Below, one piece after another: positions 45,732 to 54,819 of a stretch of 64,000 nucleotides of DNA. The DNA comes from Bacterioplanoides sp. SCSIO 12839. GTDB lineage: Bacteria; Pseudomonadota; Gammaproteobacteria; Pseudomonadales; Oceanobacteraceae. The stretch's first letter is position 1, and the number at the start of each line of letters is the position of its first letter. The stretch covers positions 2,630,501 through 2,694,500 of the forward strand of contig NZ_CP073745.1 of the NCBI RefSeq assembly GCF_024397975.1, read 5' to 3'. Position numbers and translations under genes: made by a program. Under the pieces are notes generated by a model, which saw only the letters and a list, made by a program, of their open reading frames with translations, was not told where the DNA came from and made no database searches.

Positions 45732-46025
45732 ATAGAAAAAAGTTTATTTTTATAAATAATTAATATCTGATAAGGCATTAACATTAGGTGTTCCAGAAGA
45801 CATTAATAGCAGCAACATGGATGTTGCGGGCGCATCGCAGGCGCAGGGACGCGCCTTGCGATGGGTGCGGCTAATGTCTTTGGAACATCTAATGTTCAAC
45901 GTGATCACCCGGAATACTTTATAATCCAATGCCTTAAATAATACCTACCTCTTATATAGCTCTGCTTTTGTGAATTTAAAGGTTCAACAAAAGATTCGCT
46001 TGAGGTGAATCAACCGGAGTCCCCC
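45732..46025. other. Intergenic region containing a nested inverted repeat
   Basis: The stretch between the clpB promoter and the DMT transporter start contains no convincing gene. Most of it is the nested inverted repeat at 45771-45936; the ends are AT-rich. Confidence 0.6.
45771..45936. repeat. Nested imperfect inverted repeat (MITE/REP-like hairpin)
   Basis: TAAGGCATT (45771-45779) pairs with AATGCCTTA (45928-45936). Inside it, an approximately 25-base arm from 45780 (AACATTAGGTGTTCCAG...) pairs with the arm ending at 45896 (...GGAACATCTAATGTT). A small hairpin GCAACAT-GG-ATGTTGC (45812-45827) and a CATCGCAGGCGC/GCGCCTTGCGATG pair (about 45833-45863) are nested at the centre. The whole could fold into a long branched hairpin. 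It has no long frame. A miniature transposon or REP-like element is possible, but copies elsewhere in the genome are not visible here. Confidence 0.6.
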
Positions 46026-46895
46026 TTGTCCAGCTCAGCCCCCGTGTCTCAACGTGATGCCATTCGCCTCGGCGCGTTGTTTCTGATTGGCGGTGAAGCA
46101 CTGCTGGCGATCATGGGCGCCTTGATCAAATTTGTCTCTGACGAGCTCTCTACCGAGCAGATTGTGTTTTTCCGCAACCTGGCTGGCCTGATCATTCTGA
46201 TTCCGATGGTGCTGCGCCAGGGCCCGTCCCTGCTCAAGACATCGGTCTGGCACTGGCACCTGATGCGCGGCCTGGTAGGGGTCACCGCGATGTATTGTTA
46301 CTTTTGGGCGATTGCCAACATGCCGTTAACTGAGGCTTTTCTGGTCAAGCTCTCCAGTCCGTTATTTATGCCATTGATAGCCTGGCTCTGGCTGTCGGAG
46401 AAATCGGGCAAACACAGCCTGCTGGCATTGCTGGTTGGCTTTACCGGCGTTGCTTTTATATTACGCCCTGGCGGTGATGCTGCGTTTACTTATGCCGCAT
46501 TGATTGGCTTACTCGGTGCTTTTCTTGCGGCTTTGGCAAAAGTCACCATTCGAAAGCTGTCCGTGACCCAGGAACCCAGCCAGCGCATTGTGTTTTATTT
46601 TGGTGTGATTGCTGCGACCGTATCCTTTCCTGCAGCACTGGCGAACTGGCAGCCTGTTCCACCATCCTATTGGTTACTGCTGTTTCTGATCGGTGCGGTT
46701 GCCACCTTTGGCCAGCTGGCCCTGACCAAAGCCTATAAAATTGCACCAACGGGGAGTGTTGGTGTGTACGCCTATAGCGCTGTTGTCTATGGTGCTTTGA
46801 TGGGCTGGTTGTTCTGGGAGGAAGTGCCGCTCTGGAGCACCTGGCTGGGAGCCACACTGATTATCGCCTCAGGAATCATCAATTTGCGTAAATAA
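46026..46895 (+). CDS. EamA/DMT-family transporter
   Basis: The ~289-residue membrane protein has ten predicted helices in two EamA repeats (about 10-140 and 150-285), with the family's typical PLTEAFLVKLSSPLFMPLIAWLWLSEK. The frame is open to GTG 46005, but CGGAG lies 6 bases before TTG 46026, making TTG the more likely start; this is uncertain. The substrate cannot be predicted. It is a different branch from the 31.6-kb transporter. Confidence 0.83.
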   Translation: MSSSAPVSQRDAIRLGALFLIGGEALLAIMGALIKFVSDELSTEQIVFFRNLAGLIILIPMVLRQGPSLLKTSVWHWHLMRGLVGVTAMYCYFWAIANMPLTEAFLVKLSSPLFMPLIAWLWLSEKSGKHSLLALLVGFTGVAFILRPGGDAAFTYAALIGLLGAFLAALAKVTIRKLSVTQEPSQRIVFYFGVIAATVSFPAALANWQPVPPSYWLLLFLIGAVATFGQLALTKAYKIAPTGSVGVYAYSAVVYGALMGWLFWEEVPLWSTWLGATLIIASGIINLRK

Positions 46896-46978
46896 CGCCA
46901 AATCTGAACCTGAAATCACAAATGTCATTCCTTGCATCCGCTTAGACATAAGTCTCGCGTTACAAAAAATCACTCCAT

Positions 46979-47009
46979 TATTTCCTAAAAATCCAATATA
47001 GTGGAAATA
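46979..47009. promoter_or_regulatory. Inverted repeat upstream of the LysR gene
   Basis: TATTTCC (46979-46985) and GGAAATA (47003-47009) are perfect 7-bp arms with a 17-base centre, ending 32 bases before the LysR start. It fits an autoregulatory operator, by position only. Confidence 0.35.
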
Positions 47010-47041
47010 TCAACACCATTAACCACAATGAGTTAATAATA

Positions 47042-47935
47042 ATGTCACGTATCGATTCCCTGCAAACCTTTGTTTCCGTTGTACGTTCCCGTAATTTCAC
47101 ATCCGCAGCCGACTCTCTGGGCGTGACACCATCCGCCGTCAGTAAGCAAATCAGTAGTCTCGAAGAAAAGCTGGGCGTCCGCTTACTGAATCGTACCACG
47201 CGTTCTGTCAGCCCAACCGAAGCCGGGCAAATGTTTTACCAGCATTGTGAAAACATTCTTGAATCGATCACCGAGGCGGAAAAGCTGGTTACCGATTTTG
47301 ACGTCACACCACGTGGGCGTTTGCGCATCACCGCCATGTCGAACTTCGGACGACGCGAGCTGGCACGCATCTTTAACGACTTTTCTGAGCTCTACCCTGA
47401 CATCAGCTTTGAGTTACATATCTCTGACCGACCGGTAGACATCGTCAAGGAAGGTTATGATTTTGCCTTGCGTATTGGCACCCTGGAAGATTCCCGCTTA
47501 ATTGCCAAACCCGTTGCGGAACAAAAAATTGCGGTTTGTGCGTCACCTGAATATCTGCAGAAATGGGGCACCCCACAATCGTTTGAAGACATCAACAACC
47601 ACCGCATTTTATTGGTCGCTAATGCCGAATACGCGCGCATTAACTGGTTGCGCCAGTTTGAAAAAGATCACGGTTTCACGCTACAGAATATTGAACGTAA
47701 ATTAACCGTGAATGATATTGATCTGGTCTATGAAGCCTGCCTCAAAGGCATGGGCATCACTGCTCTTCCGACCTATATAGCAGAACGCCATTTGGAAAAC
47801 GGAGAATTGATCCAACTATTCAAAGAAGCAGATATTCCGGTACGAACCATTAAAGTGGTATTCCCACAAAACCGTTATCTGGCGAATAAAAGCCGGGCCT
47901 TCCTGGATTTTATTACTAACTATTTTAATGACTGA
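47042..47935 (+). CDS. LysR-family transcriptional regulator
   Basis: The 297-residue protein has an N-terminal winged HTH (1-60; LQTFVSVVRSRNFTSAADSLGVTPSAVSKQISSLEEKLGVRLLNRTTR) and a C-terminal periplasmic-binding-like effector domain (about 90-295). It resembles the CrgA/DsdC-like group with the 'RLRI...FGRREL' linker. The target is unknown; it faces the same way as the EamA transporter, 146 bases downstream of it. A terminator is shared with the convergent thioesterase. Confidence 0.88.
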   Translation: MSRIDSLQTFVSVVRSRNFTSAADSLGVTPSAVSKQISSLEEKLGVRLLNRTTRSVSPTEAGQMFYQHCENILESITEAEKLVTDFDVTPRGRLRITAMSNFGRRELARIFNDFSELYPDISFELHISDRPVDIVKEGYDFALRIGTLEDSRLIAKPVAEQKIAVCASPEYLQKWGTPQSFEDINNHRILLVANAEYARINWLRQFEKDHGFTLQNIERKLTVNDIDLVYEACLKGMGITALPTYIAERHLENGELIQLFKEADIPVRTIKVVFPQNRYLANKSRAFLDFITNYFND

Positions 47936-47993
47936 GCTATTTTAACGACTGACCTGCTTGGCTTTGTCTAATTTAAACTAACAATCCAACCAT

Positions 47994-48028
47994 AAAAAAC
48001 CTCTTATTCTCACCTGAATAAGAGGTTT
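47994..48028. terminator. Bidirectional intrinsic terminator
   Basis: AAACCTCTTATTC and GAATAAGAGGTTT form a perfect 13-bp stem around TCACCT between the convergent LysR and thioesterase genes. T6 follows on the minus strand and TTT on the plus. Confidence 0.88.
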
Positions 48029-48046
48029 AATCAGATCACCATAAGT

Positions 48047-48499
48047 TTACTCGGTAATCACTGTATCCAGTAATTCCGGGGCACAACGTTCGTAAAATAC
48101 CTTGGGAATACGGGCAATTTTACGTTCATCGTAATCAAAAAACACAATGCCGGTTTTGGCTAATGCAACCACTTTATCTTCATCGCGGTTTTCTACCCGA
48201 TAAATCACATCACAGCCGTATTTATTAAAGTCTGTGAGACCAACATGAAACGTCAGATGCTCACCAACAAAGGATTCTGCCTTAAACGATACAACAATAT
48301 CGGTAACCATAATGCCCAAACCGGCAATATTAAATTCACCCATATCGTGGCGACGCAAAAAACGCAGACGAGCTTCATGCAATAACGAAATCATACGGTC
48401 ATTACCAACATGATTGCCGTAATTAATATCCGACACCCTGACATCCAGTTCGGTTACAAACGAAAAATCGTCAGGCAATTCGAGTTTTACTCTGGCCAC
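48047..48499 (-). CDS. Acyl-CoA thioesterase (4HBT hotdog family)
   Basis: The 150-residue protein has the hotdog pattern VRVSDINYGNHVGNDRMISLLHEARLRFLRR, with the catalytic Asp in SDINYGNH, and a beta sheet ending VVALAKTGIVFFDY. The frame is open to 48559, but GTG 48499 with AGGAG 7 bases upstream is the likely start. Substrate not predictable; the NYGNHVGN form is typical of the YbgC-related family. Different from the thioesterase at 42.5 kb. Confidence 0.82.
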   Translation of the reverse strand: MARVKLELPDDFSFVTELDVRVSDINYGNHVGNDRMISLLHEARLRFLRRHDMGEFNIAGLGIMVTDIVVSFKAESFVGEHLTFHVGLTDFNKYGCDVIYRVENRDEDKVVALAKTGIVFFDYDERKIARIPKVFYERCAPELLDTVITE

Positions 48500-48786
48500 T
48501 AAAGGACTCCTGCATAGCCAGCCGCTTCTGTCTTTGATCCACAGCTGGTTTTTATCCAATCATAAACCCGGGAAGAATAGCGGGTTCTGGTCTAATATGA
48601 CTGACACAAGTCAGCACATGATGTAAGGCTTTGTAAACAATTTGGACTGCCCCGGCCTTAAAGATGACAGCCCAGTTCAGATACCGTAGCATCAGAGGTG
48701 CGGCATCATAGCGACCCATTATGATTGGTACAACGCGACTTTATATATAATAACTGAATACAGTAACCCGAAAATCGGCGACTTTT

Positions 48787-51048
48787 ATGCGTTTTATTTC
48801 TTATTGTTATACCCGGATTAAACAGTACGGCCACATCAAGCAGTACAGTCACATCAAACAGTATAAGCCGATCAAGCCATCTTCACGTTTGAATAAACTG
48901 GCCAAACACGCATTATTGATTCCGTTCGCTTTTGCTTCGGCTTCGGCATACAGCTCCATTGAAACCATTGAGCCAGGTACCCCATTTAAGCCTTTGGAAC
49001 CCACCCGTACACATTCTGTTACCAGCCAGCAGATTATGAATAACCTGCTCAGCGGACATTATGAGCACCGCCGTTTGAATGACGACTTATCCTCAAAAGT
49101 TCTGGATATTCTGCTGGATGATGTTGACGGAACACGCAGCTATTTTCTCGCCTCAGACATTCAGGAATTTGAACAATATCGCACCAAGCTGGACGATGCG
49201 CTGGCACGTGGTGATATGAAGCCTGGCTTTCTGATTTTTAATCGCTACGAGCAACGGGTTTCTGAACGTTTATCTTTCCTGCTGAATGAATTAAAAACCA
49301 ATGCCAACAGCTACACCTTTGACGGCAAAGAAACGTTAGAACTGGATCGCGAAGAAGCGCAATGGGCAACCACCAGCCGTGAACTGGATAGCCTTTGGAA
49401 AAAGCGCCTGAAAAACTCCATGCTCAACCTGAAGCTGGCGGGCAAAGAAAAAGAAGACATCATTGAGCTGTTAACCAAACGTTATCAGAATCAACTGAAC
49501 CGGGTTCACCTGACAAAACCCGAAGATGCCTACCAAACCTTTATGAATGCGGTAACGCGTTCGTTTGACCCCCATACGCAATACTTTTCACCTCGCAACA
49601 CCGAAAACTTCAACATCAATATGAGCCTGTCATTACAGGGGATTGGTGCCGTTTTACAAACAGAAGACGAACACACCAAAGTAGTACGACTGGTACCAGC
49701 AGGCCCGGCTGATAAGGCTGAAAATCTGGAACCGGCCGATAAAATCATCGGTGTTGGCCAAAATGAACAAGGTGACATTGTTGATGTCATTGGCTGGCGT
49801 CTGGATGAAGTTGTTGACCTGATTCGTGGCCCGAAAGGCACCACAGTGCGGTTAGAAATTCTGCCCACCAGTGGTAATGGCAGTGAGAGTAAAGTCATTT
49901 CGATTGTTCGGGATGAAGTCAAACTCGAAGAGCAATCGGCACAAAGCGAAATTATTAATATTCAGAGCGGTGACCCGGAGAATCCGACCACTCGTAAAGT
50001 GGGTGTCATCGACATTCCGACTTTTTATATCGACTTCCAGGGCCGCATGGAAAACAAGCCGGATTACCGTTCAACCACCCGGGATGTTGCCAAGCTGATT
50101 CAGGACCTGAAGCAGGAAGGTGTTGAAGGTTTAGTGATTGATCTGCGTAATAATGGCGGCGGTTCCCTTGAAGAAGCCATTTCATTAACGGGTCTGTTTA
50201 TCCCAACCGGGCCGGTGGTACAAGTACGCAGCATTCGTGGCCGCGTGGAGGTCTTACAGGATCGCGATCCAGGCGTGTTATACGATGGCCCGATCACAGT
50301 GCTGGTGAATCGTCTCAGTGCTTCGGCTTCAGAGATTTTTGCCGGTGCCATTCAGGATTATGGACGTGGCTTGGTTGTCGGTGGCCAAACCTTCGGTAAA
50401 GGCACCGTTCAGTCACTGCGCCCGCTACATCACGGCCAATTAAAGATTACTCAGGCTAAGTTTTACCGGGTCTCTGGTGACAGCACCCAGCATCAGGGGG
50501 TGATTCCTGACATCCTGTTCCCGTCATTATTTGATAAAGACAAAATTGGTGAGAGCGCGCTGGATGAAGCTTTGCCATGGGATACGATCCGCCCGGCTGA
50601 GCACAACCAATCTGGTGTATTAACCCAGCTGGTACCGTCATTGCGCGAAAAACATCAACAGCGTATCAGTGATAATCCAGACTTCTTGTTTATGCGTGAA
50701 CAAAAAGCACTGATTACCGAGCTGCGTGATAAAACTCAGGTATCACTGAACGAAAAAGTACGGAAAGAAGAACGTCAAGCCAATGATGACCGCCGCTTGG
50801 CGCTGGAAAACAGCCGCCGTAAAGCGAAAGGTCTGGAGTTGCTGGATAGCCTTGACGATGAGGAAGAGGAAAAACAACCAGCAGCTTCTGAAGACGTTCA
50901 AGCAGAAGCAGACAATGCTGAGAAAACAGACGAGGAAGAAAACGAAGAAGAGGATGCGGTACTGGTAGAAGCCGGTGAGATCTTACTCGACTATATTCGT
51001 ATGACCACTCCACAAGAAACCACCGAAGTGGCGCAACGTAGTAATTGA
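48787..51048 (+). CDS. prc: Tail-specific protease Prc/Tsp
   Basis: The 753-residue protein has a basic N-terminus with a signal peptide-like stretch (about 36-56, ALLIPFAFASASAYS), N-terminal helical domain, PDZ (about 270-370), and the S41 protease core with catalytic Ser513 in SASASEIF and Lys538 in TFGKGT, followed by a C-terminal domain. It cleaves periplasmic proteins from their C-termini. The N-terminal ~40 residues include three tandem IKQY(G/S)H repeats (48817-48870), unusual before a signal peptide. No good ribosome site precedes ATG 48787, so the real start may be internal. Confidence 0.93.
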   Translation: MRFISYCYTRIKQYGHIKQYSHIKQYKPIKPSSRLNKLAKHALLIPFAFASASAYSSIETIEPGTPFKPLEPTRTHSVTSQQIMNNLLSGHYEHRRLNDDLSSKVLDILLDDVDGTRSYFLASDIQEFEQYRTKLDDALARGDMKPGFLIFNRYEQRVSERLSFLLNELKTNANSYTFDGKETLELDREEAQWATTSRELDSLWKKRLKNSMLNLKLAGKEKEDIIELLTKRYQNQLNRVHLTKPEDAYQTFMNAVTRSFDPHTQYFSPRNTENFNINMSLSLQGIGAVLQTEDEHTKVVRLVPAGPADKAENLEPADKIIGVGQNEQGDIVDVIGWRLDEVVDLIRGPKGTTVRLEILPTSGNGSESKVISIVRDEVKLEEQSAQSEIINIQSGDPENPTTRKVGVIDIPTFYIDFQGRMENKPDYRSTTRDVAKLIQDLKQEGVEGLVIDLRNNGGGSLEEAISLTGLFIPTGPVVQVRSIRGRVEVLQDRDPGVLYDGPITVLVNRLSASASEIFAGAIQDYGRGLVVGGQTFGKGTVQSLRPLHHGQLKITQAKFYRVSGDSTQHQGVIPDILFPSLFDKDKIGESALDEALPWDTIRPAEHNQSGVLTQLVPSLREKHQQRISDNPDFLFMREQKALITELRDKTQVSLNEKVRKEERQANDDRRLALENSRRKAKGLELLDSLDDEEEEKQPAASEDVQAEADNAEKTDEEENEEEDAVLVEAGEILLDYIRMTTPQETTEVAQRSN
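48817..48870 (+). repeat. Three 18-base tandem repeats in the prc 5' end
   Basis: The codons for IKQYGH, IKQYSH and IKQYKP form three 18-base units (48817-48834, 48835-48852, 48853-48870) with few substitutions. They lie in frame before the signal-peptide hydrophobic core. Confidence 0.75.
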
Positions 51049-51079
51049 TGACATCTTAACGATTACATTTAACTCGGGT

Positions 51080-51113
51080 ACACAACCGCAAAGCTATTCT
51101 TGCTCGGTTGTGT
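51080..51113. terminator. Hairpin between convergent genes
   Basis: ACACAACCG and CGGTTGTGT form a perfect 9-bp stem, extended by AGC/GCT near the loop. It follows the prc stop by about 30 bases and faces the convergent small gene. No T-run, so only a probable terminator. Confidence 0.5.
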
Positions 51114-51120
51114 GCTCTGT

Positions 51121-51372
51121 TCAGCAAAACAGTACGTCATCTTCCCATAAGTCGACACTCTGATGTTCAGCTTCACGCACATTCATTTCCATCTTAGCCA
51201 TATCTAATAATTCACGAAGATCAGCGTCGGGCAATGATCGTAAATTCAAATGGCGAAACACACGCTGCTCTACCAGGCTGTTCTCAAAGCAGCCACGATG
51301 AGCAGGCCCTAAACCAGATACAGTGATTGGGTCACCGTTTAAAACATCAGCTTTACAATAAACACACTTCAT
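51121..51372 (-). CDS. Small protein with a putative zinc-binding CxxC...HxxC
   Basis: An 83-residue protein whose N-terminus MKCVYCKADVLNGDPITVSGLGPAHRGCF has Cys3, Cys6, His25 and Cys28, a short zinc-ribbon-like set. The rest is acidic and helical. Function unknown. It is convergent with prc. Confidence 0.65.
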   Translation of the reverse strand: MKCVYCKADVLNGDPITVSGLGPAHRGCFENSLVEQRVFRHLNLRSLPDADLRELLDMAKMEMNVREAEHQSVDLWEDDVLFC

Positions 51373-51545
51373 AACACGGCTTCGCTAACAATTGCTCCCA
51401 GAGGTATGACCGAAAAAGGTGAACAATTGTAAAATCAAAAGCCAAAAGCCGCGTAGGCAATTTGTGTTGATATTGTAATTAGATGTATTTATGAACCAAT
51501 AGTACCTCTTATACAGCTATTGTCTCGTTTGTATAAGGCAGAAGA

Positions 51546-52688
51546 TCAAACAACGGGTTGTACGACCTTATCCCGGTAGCCGGTAATGACTTCCAGCGTC
51601 CCCGCCCATTGCTGGTTTAATGCCGCATCACCAGAGTCAACAATCAAAGGACGGCCATTCAGTTCGGTCAGCTTAGTTTTCGTAGAAACCAGCTGCACAT
51701 TGGTTTTACCCAGCTGTTTCAGCACCGCAGCACTGAACTGCTGATTGCCCCGGCCAATAATATGCCCTTGCCCCCCCATGATACTCAACACCGCTTTCCG
51801 GCTTGGGTAACGCTCAAACAACTGCAAAATGCCCTGCTCATTGAGATCATTGGCAATCGGGTCAATATGGCCATCGTTATCGACATAAACCGCATCAACC
51901 CCGAGCAAAGTGTTGTCGAAACCCAGATCTTCCATAATCGCCTGAGTGGTTTTGCCCGAACCAATTAAAAACAAGGTGGCAGGCTGGTCTTCCATTTCTT
52001 CCCGAAGGAAAGCGGCGATATCCGCCAGGACTAATTCTTCGGACTCGACTCCCCCCTGCTTCACCGCCTGAACAAAATGGCCAACCTGAGGAACACGCAA
52101 CTCGCCGTAATGGCGAGCCACTACTTTATCCTGGCGAAAGGCTTCTTCATCCAAGTCGCGAACTTCAGACTCTTTAATATCCACCAGGCCACCATTCAGT
52201 AAGGTATTCAATACCTCTCCACTGGCCTGTGGCGTGACGCCATATACACCCGAGTGGATTTTTACTCCCGCCGGTATACCCAACACCGGAATATCACCGT
52301 GTTCACACTCTGCCAGCGCCGCCAGAATATCCCTTGCGGTGCCGTCTCCGCCGGCAAAAACTAAAACATCCGGCTGCTGCTCGGCCATCAGGGTAACGGC
52401 ATGCTGAGTATCTGCAGCGCTGGTTTGTTCTTTCTCCGGCATGGGCAGCAACGAATAATCAAAGCCCAGCTCATCCAGTACCGACTGCCCCATATCGCCG
52501 GGACAGGTTATAAAGCGACACCGCGCTTTGTGTTCGGACAAACCGCTCAGTGCATCAGAAGTTCGTGACATCGCCTTTTGTTGCGCGCCACGACGAAACG
52601 CTTCTTCGACCATCTGGTCACTGCCTTTGAGGCCAACAGCGCCGCCAATGCCCGCATAAGGGTTAATGATCAGGCCAAATGTAATCAT
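51546..52688 (-). CDS. ATP-NAD kinase-like protein (AcoX-related)
   Basis: The 380-residue protein has the NAD-kinase/diacylglycerol-kinase-type core: FGLIINPYAGIGG, VFAGGDGTARDIL (GGDGT), GIPAGVKIHSGVYG, then a C-terminal domain. The family is annotated as ATP-NAD kinase-like; the substrate is not established. The frame is open to 52799, but the N-terminus MITFGLIINPYAGIGG at 52688 fits the family, and 52799 would overlap the divergent PIN-PhoH region. The two genes share a ~125-base promoter interval. Confidence 0.85.
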   Translation of the reverse strand: MITFGLIINPYAGIGGAVGLKGSDQMVEEAFRRGAQQKAMSRTSDALSGLSEHKARCRFITCPGDMGQSVLDELGFDYSLLPMPEKEQTSAADTQHAVTLMAEQQPDVLVFAGGDGTARDILAALAECEHGDIPVLGIPAGVKIHSGVYGVTPQASGEVLNTLLNGGLVDIKESEVRDLDEEAFRQDKVVARHYGELRVPQVGHFVQAVKQGGVESEELVLADIAAFLREEMEDQPATLFLIGSGKTTQAIMEDLGFDNTLLGVDAVYVDNDGHIDPIANDLNEQGILQLFERYPSRKAVLSIMGGQGHIIGRGNQQFSAAVLKQLGKTNVQLVSTKTKLTELNGRPLIVDSGDAALNQQWAGTLEVITGYRDKVVQPVV

Positions 52689-52813
52689 TGTTGATTCCGG
52701 TGCATTCAAAAACGCCATTATAGCCATCAAAAAACGTAACAAAACAGACACTTGCAATGCTATCCGAAAGCCAACATAGTGAATTGAGTTCAAGGACAAA
52801 CGAGACTCACTTT

Positions 52814-54193
52814 ATGGCCGCAACAAAATCTGCAACCAAGCTGTACGTTCTCGACACCAATGTGCTGATTCACGATCCTCAGGCATTGCTGAATTTTGAA
52901 GAACATCAGGTCGTGATTCCCATGACCGTTCTGGAAGAGCTGGATAAGCTCAAAATGGGAAAAGCAGCCATAGCCACGGATTGCCGTGAAGCCATTCGTC
53001 AAATCGACAGGATTATTGGTGATGCCAGTCCAACCGAAATCGCCAAAGGCGTCCCGATTATTCGCCCGGATGGCGGTAGCCAGGGCCACTTCTCCATTCT
53101 TCTCGATACCTTCACCTCACCCAGCCGCGCACTCCCTTCCGATCTTAACGACAACAAAATCATCAACAGCCTGGTAAGCCTGCAGGAAAAACATCCGCGC
53201 CGGGAAGTGGTGTTGATCACCAAAGATATCAATATGCGCCTCAAGGCAAGAGGCTGTGGCGTGGGCGCCCAGGACTATCAGAATGACCAACTGCTGGATG
53301 ATGTGTCGCTGCTGGAAACCGGTTACCACAGCTATATCGACTCGTTCTGGGACAGCCAGAGTGAAGTAGAAACCTTTCATGATGAAACCGGCACCTACCA
53401 CCGCATTCCCCTCAACAACCTGCCGGAGGAGTTATACCTCAATCGTTTTATCTTTGATGAAAAAGGCTTTGTCGCCAAAGTTGTGGCGCTCGAAGAAACC
53501 ACCGCGGTATTACAGGATTTACCCGCCGAACAGCTGATGAACCAGAATGCCTGGGGGTTAAAACCTCGTGATATTCCTCAAGCCCTGGCACTGAACCTGT
53601 TGCTCGACCCGGACGTTGATCTGGTTACCCTTACCGGTCAGGCGGGCTCGGGTAAAACCATTCTGGCGCTGGCCGCAGCGATTGAAATGACCGTCGCCAC
53701 CAGCCAGTTCCGCCGTATTATTGCCACCCGCAGTACCCGTGGCCTGGATGAAGATATTGGTTATCTGCCCGGCACCGAGGCCGAAAAAATGGAGCCTTGG
53801 CTGGGCGCTATTACCGATAACTTAGAGGCGTTGCACAGTGATGATGAGCACTCACCGTCGAGCGTCGACTATATTCTGCAAAAAGTGCCGTTGCAGTTTA
53901 AATCACTGAATTACATTCGCGGCCGCAGCTTTCAACACAGCCTGATTCTGATTGATGAATGCCAGAACCTGACCCCGCACCAGATCAAAACCATTATTAC
54001 CCGGGCCGGTGCTGGTAGTAAGGTTGTGTGCCTCGGTAATCTGGCACAGATCGACACCCCTTACCTGAATCCAATCAGCTCAGGTCTGACTTATCTGATC
54101 GAGCGTTTTAAAAACTTCACTCAGGGTGGCACCGTACATCTGGAAGGCTCACCGCGCTCCGTGTTAGCCGAATACGCTGAAAACCACCTTTAA
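52814..54193 (+). CDS. PIN-domain/PhoH-like ATPase
   Basis: The 459-residue protein has an N-terminal PIN domain (about 5-145; LYVLDTNVLIHDP and later Asp residues, an RNase-type fold) and a C-terminal PhoH ATPase (about 240-455; Walker A TGQAGSGKTILALAAA, ILIDECQNL). Such fusions are thought to be RNA-unwinding nucleases. ATG 52814 (MAATKSATKLYVLDTN) fits the family better than ATG 52757. A terminator follows at 54214. Confidence 0.93.
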   Translation: MAATKSATKLYVLDTNVLIHDPQALLNFEEHQVVIPMTVLEELDKLKMGKAAIATDCREAIRQIDRIIGDASPTEIAKGVPIIRPDGGSQGHFSILLDTFTSPSRALPSDLNDNKIINSLVSLQEKHPRREVVLITKDINMRLKARGCGVGAQDYQNDQLLDDVSLLETGYHSYIDSFWDSQSEVETFHDETGTYHRIPLNNLPEELYLNRFIFDEKGFVAKVVALEETTAVLQDLPAEQLMNQNAWGLKPRDIPQALALNLLLDPDVDLVTLTGQAGSGKTILALAAAIEMTVATSQFRRIIATRSTRGLDEDIGYLPGTEAEKMEPWLGAITDNLEALHSDDEHSPSSVDYILQKVPLQFKSLNYIRGRSFQHSLILIDECQNLTPHQIKTIITRAGAGSKVVCLGNLAQIDTPYLNPISSGLTYLIERFKNFTQGGTVHLEGSPRSVLAEYAENHL

Positions 54194-54213
54194 TCACCAA
54201 CCTCTTCCTCAAA

Positions 54214-54238
54214 TCAGGCGCTGTTTCTTGGCGCCTGA
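54214..54238 (+). terminator. Hairpin terminator of the PIN-PhoH gene
   Basis: TCAGGCGC and GCGCCTGA form a perfect 8-bp stem with a 9-base loop, 21 bases after the stop, followed by CTTTG. Confidence 0.6.
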
Positions 54239-54349
54239 CTTTGACGATATAAGAATCATGAACTATATAACTATGACTACTTTAAATTCTGCCGCCTGAT
54301 TGGCCGGAATTTCCACTCACCCACCTCCGGAAAATCCACGGAAGGTTGT

Positions 54350-54760
54350 ATGAAAAAATTGCTGTTAGCCGCGTTATTGGCCACTTCGGTTGAGGCCATG
54401 GCCGAAGAAAAAATCTACGAACTGGAATTTGAAACGGACTCCAACTGGACCAGCCTGGAAATCCGTGACGATGCGGTGTTTGTCAATGCACCTGCCGGAC
54501 AAAGTATGAACGTAACCGCCAAAGATGGTTTACGCTCGTACACTATTTCACCGAAGAAAATCCATTTACGCTCCCGCACCCGTGGTTTGGTGAATATGAA
54601 TTTATTCGTGAAATCGAAAAATAATGTTCTTGGCCTGATTATCTGTAAAGGCTCACCGAGCAGCTACACCTGGATTAAATCAGAACAGTCAAAACAGAAA
54701 AACGATCTGAAGAAAAAAGATCATTGCGAACAAGCGGCTCTGGTTCTGAACTTGTTCTGA
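54350..54760 (+). CDS. Secreted hypothetical protein
   Basis: A 136-residue protein with a clear signal peptide (about 1-18, hydrophobic core LLLAALLATSVEA ending AMA) and a mature beta-rich part of ~115 residues with two Cys (in IICKG and HCEQ). No family recognised. GGAAGG lies 4 bases before the ATG. A bidirectional terminator follows, and the convergent gene is a beta-propeller. Confidence 0.72.
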   Translation: MKKLLLAALLATSVEAMAEEKIYELEFETDSNWTSLEIRDDAVFVNAPAGQSMNVTAKDGLRSYTISPKKIHLRSRTRGLVNMNLFVKSKNNVLGLIICKGSPSSYTWIKSEQSKQKNDLKKKDHCEQAALVLNLF

Positions 54761-54776
54761 TTTATCTGAGAGCATA

Positions 54777-54805
54777 AAAGAAGCCGGTATTAAGCCGGCT
54801 TCTTT
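54777..54805. terminator. Bidirectional intrinsic terminator
   Basis: AAAGAAGCCGG and CCGGCTTCTTT form an 11-bp stem around a 7-base loop, between two convergent genes. Confidence 0.82.
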
Positions 54806-54819
54806 CATTTATCCATCCG

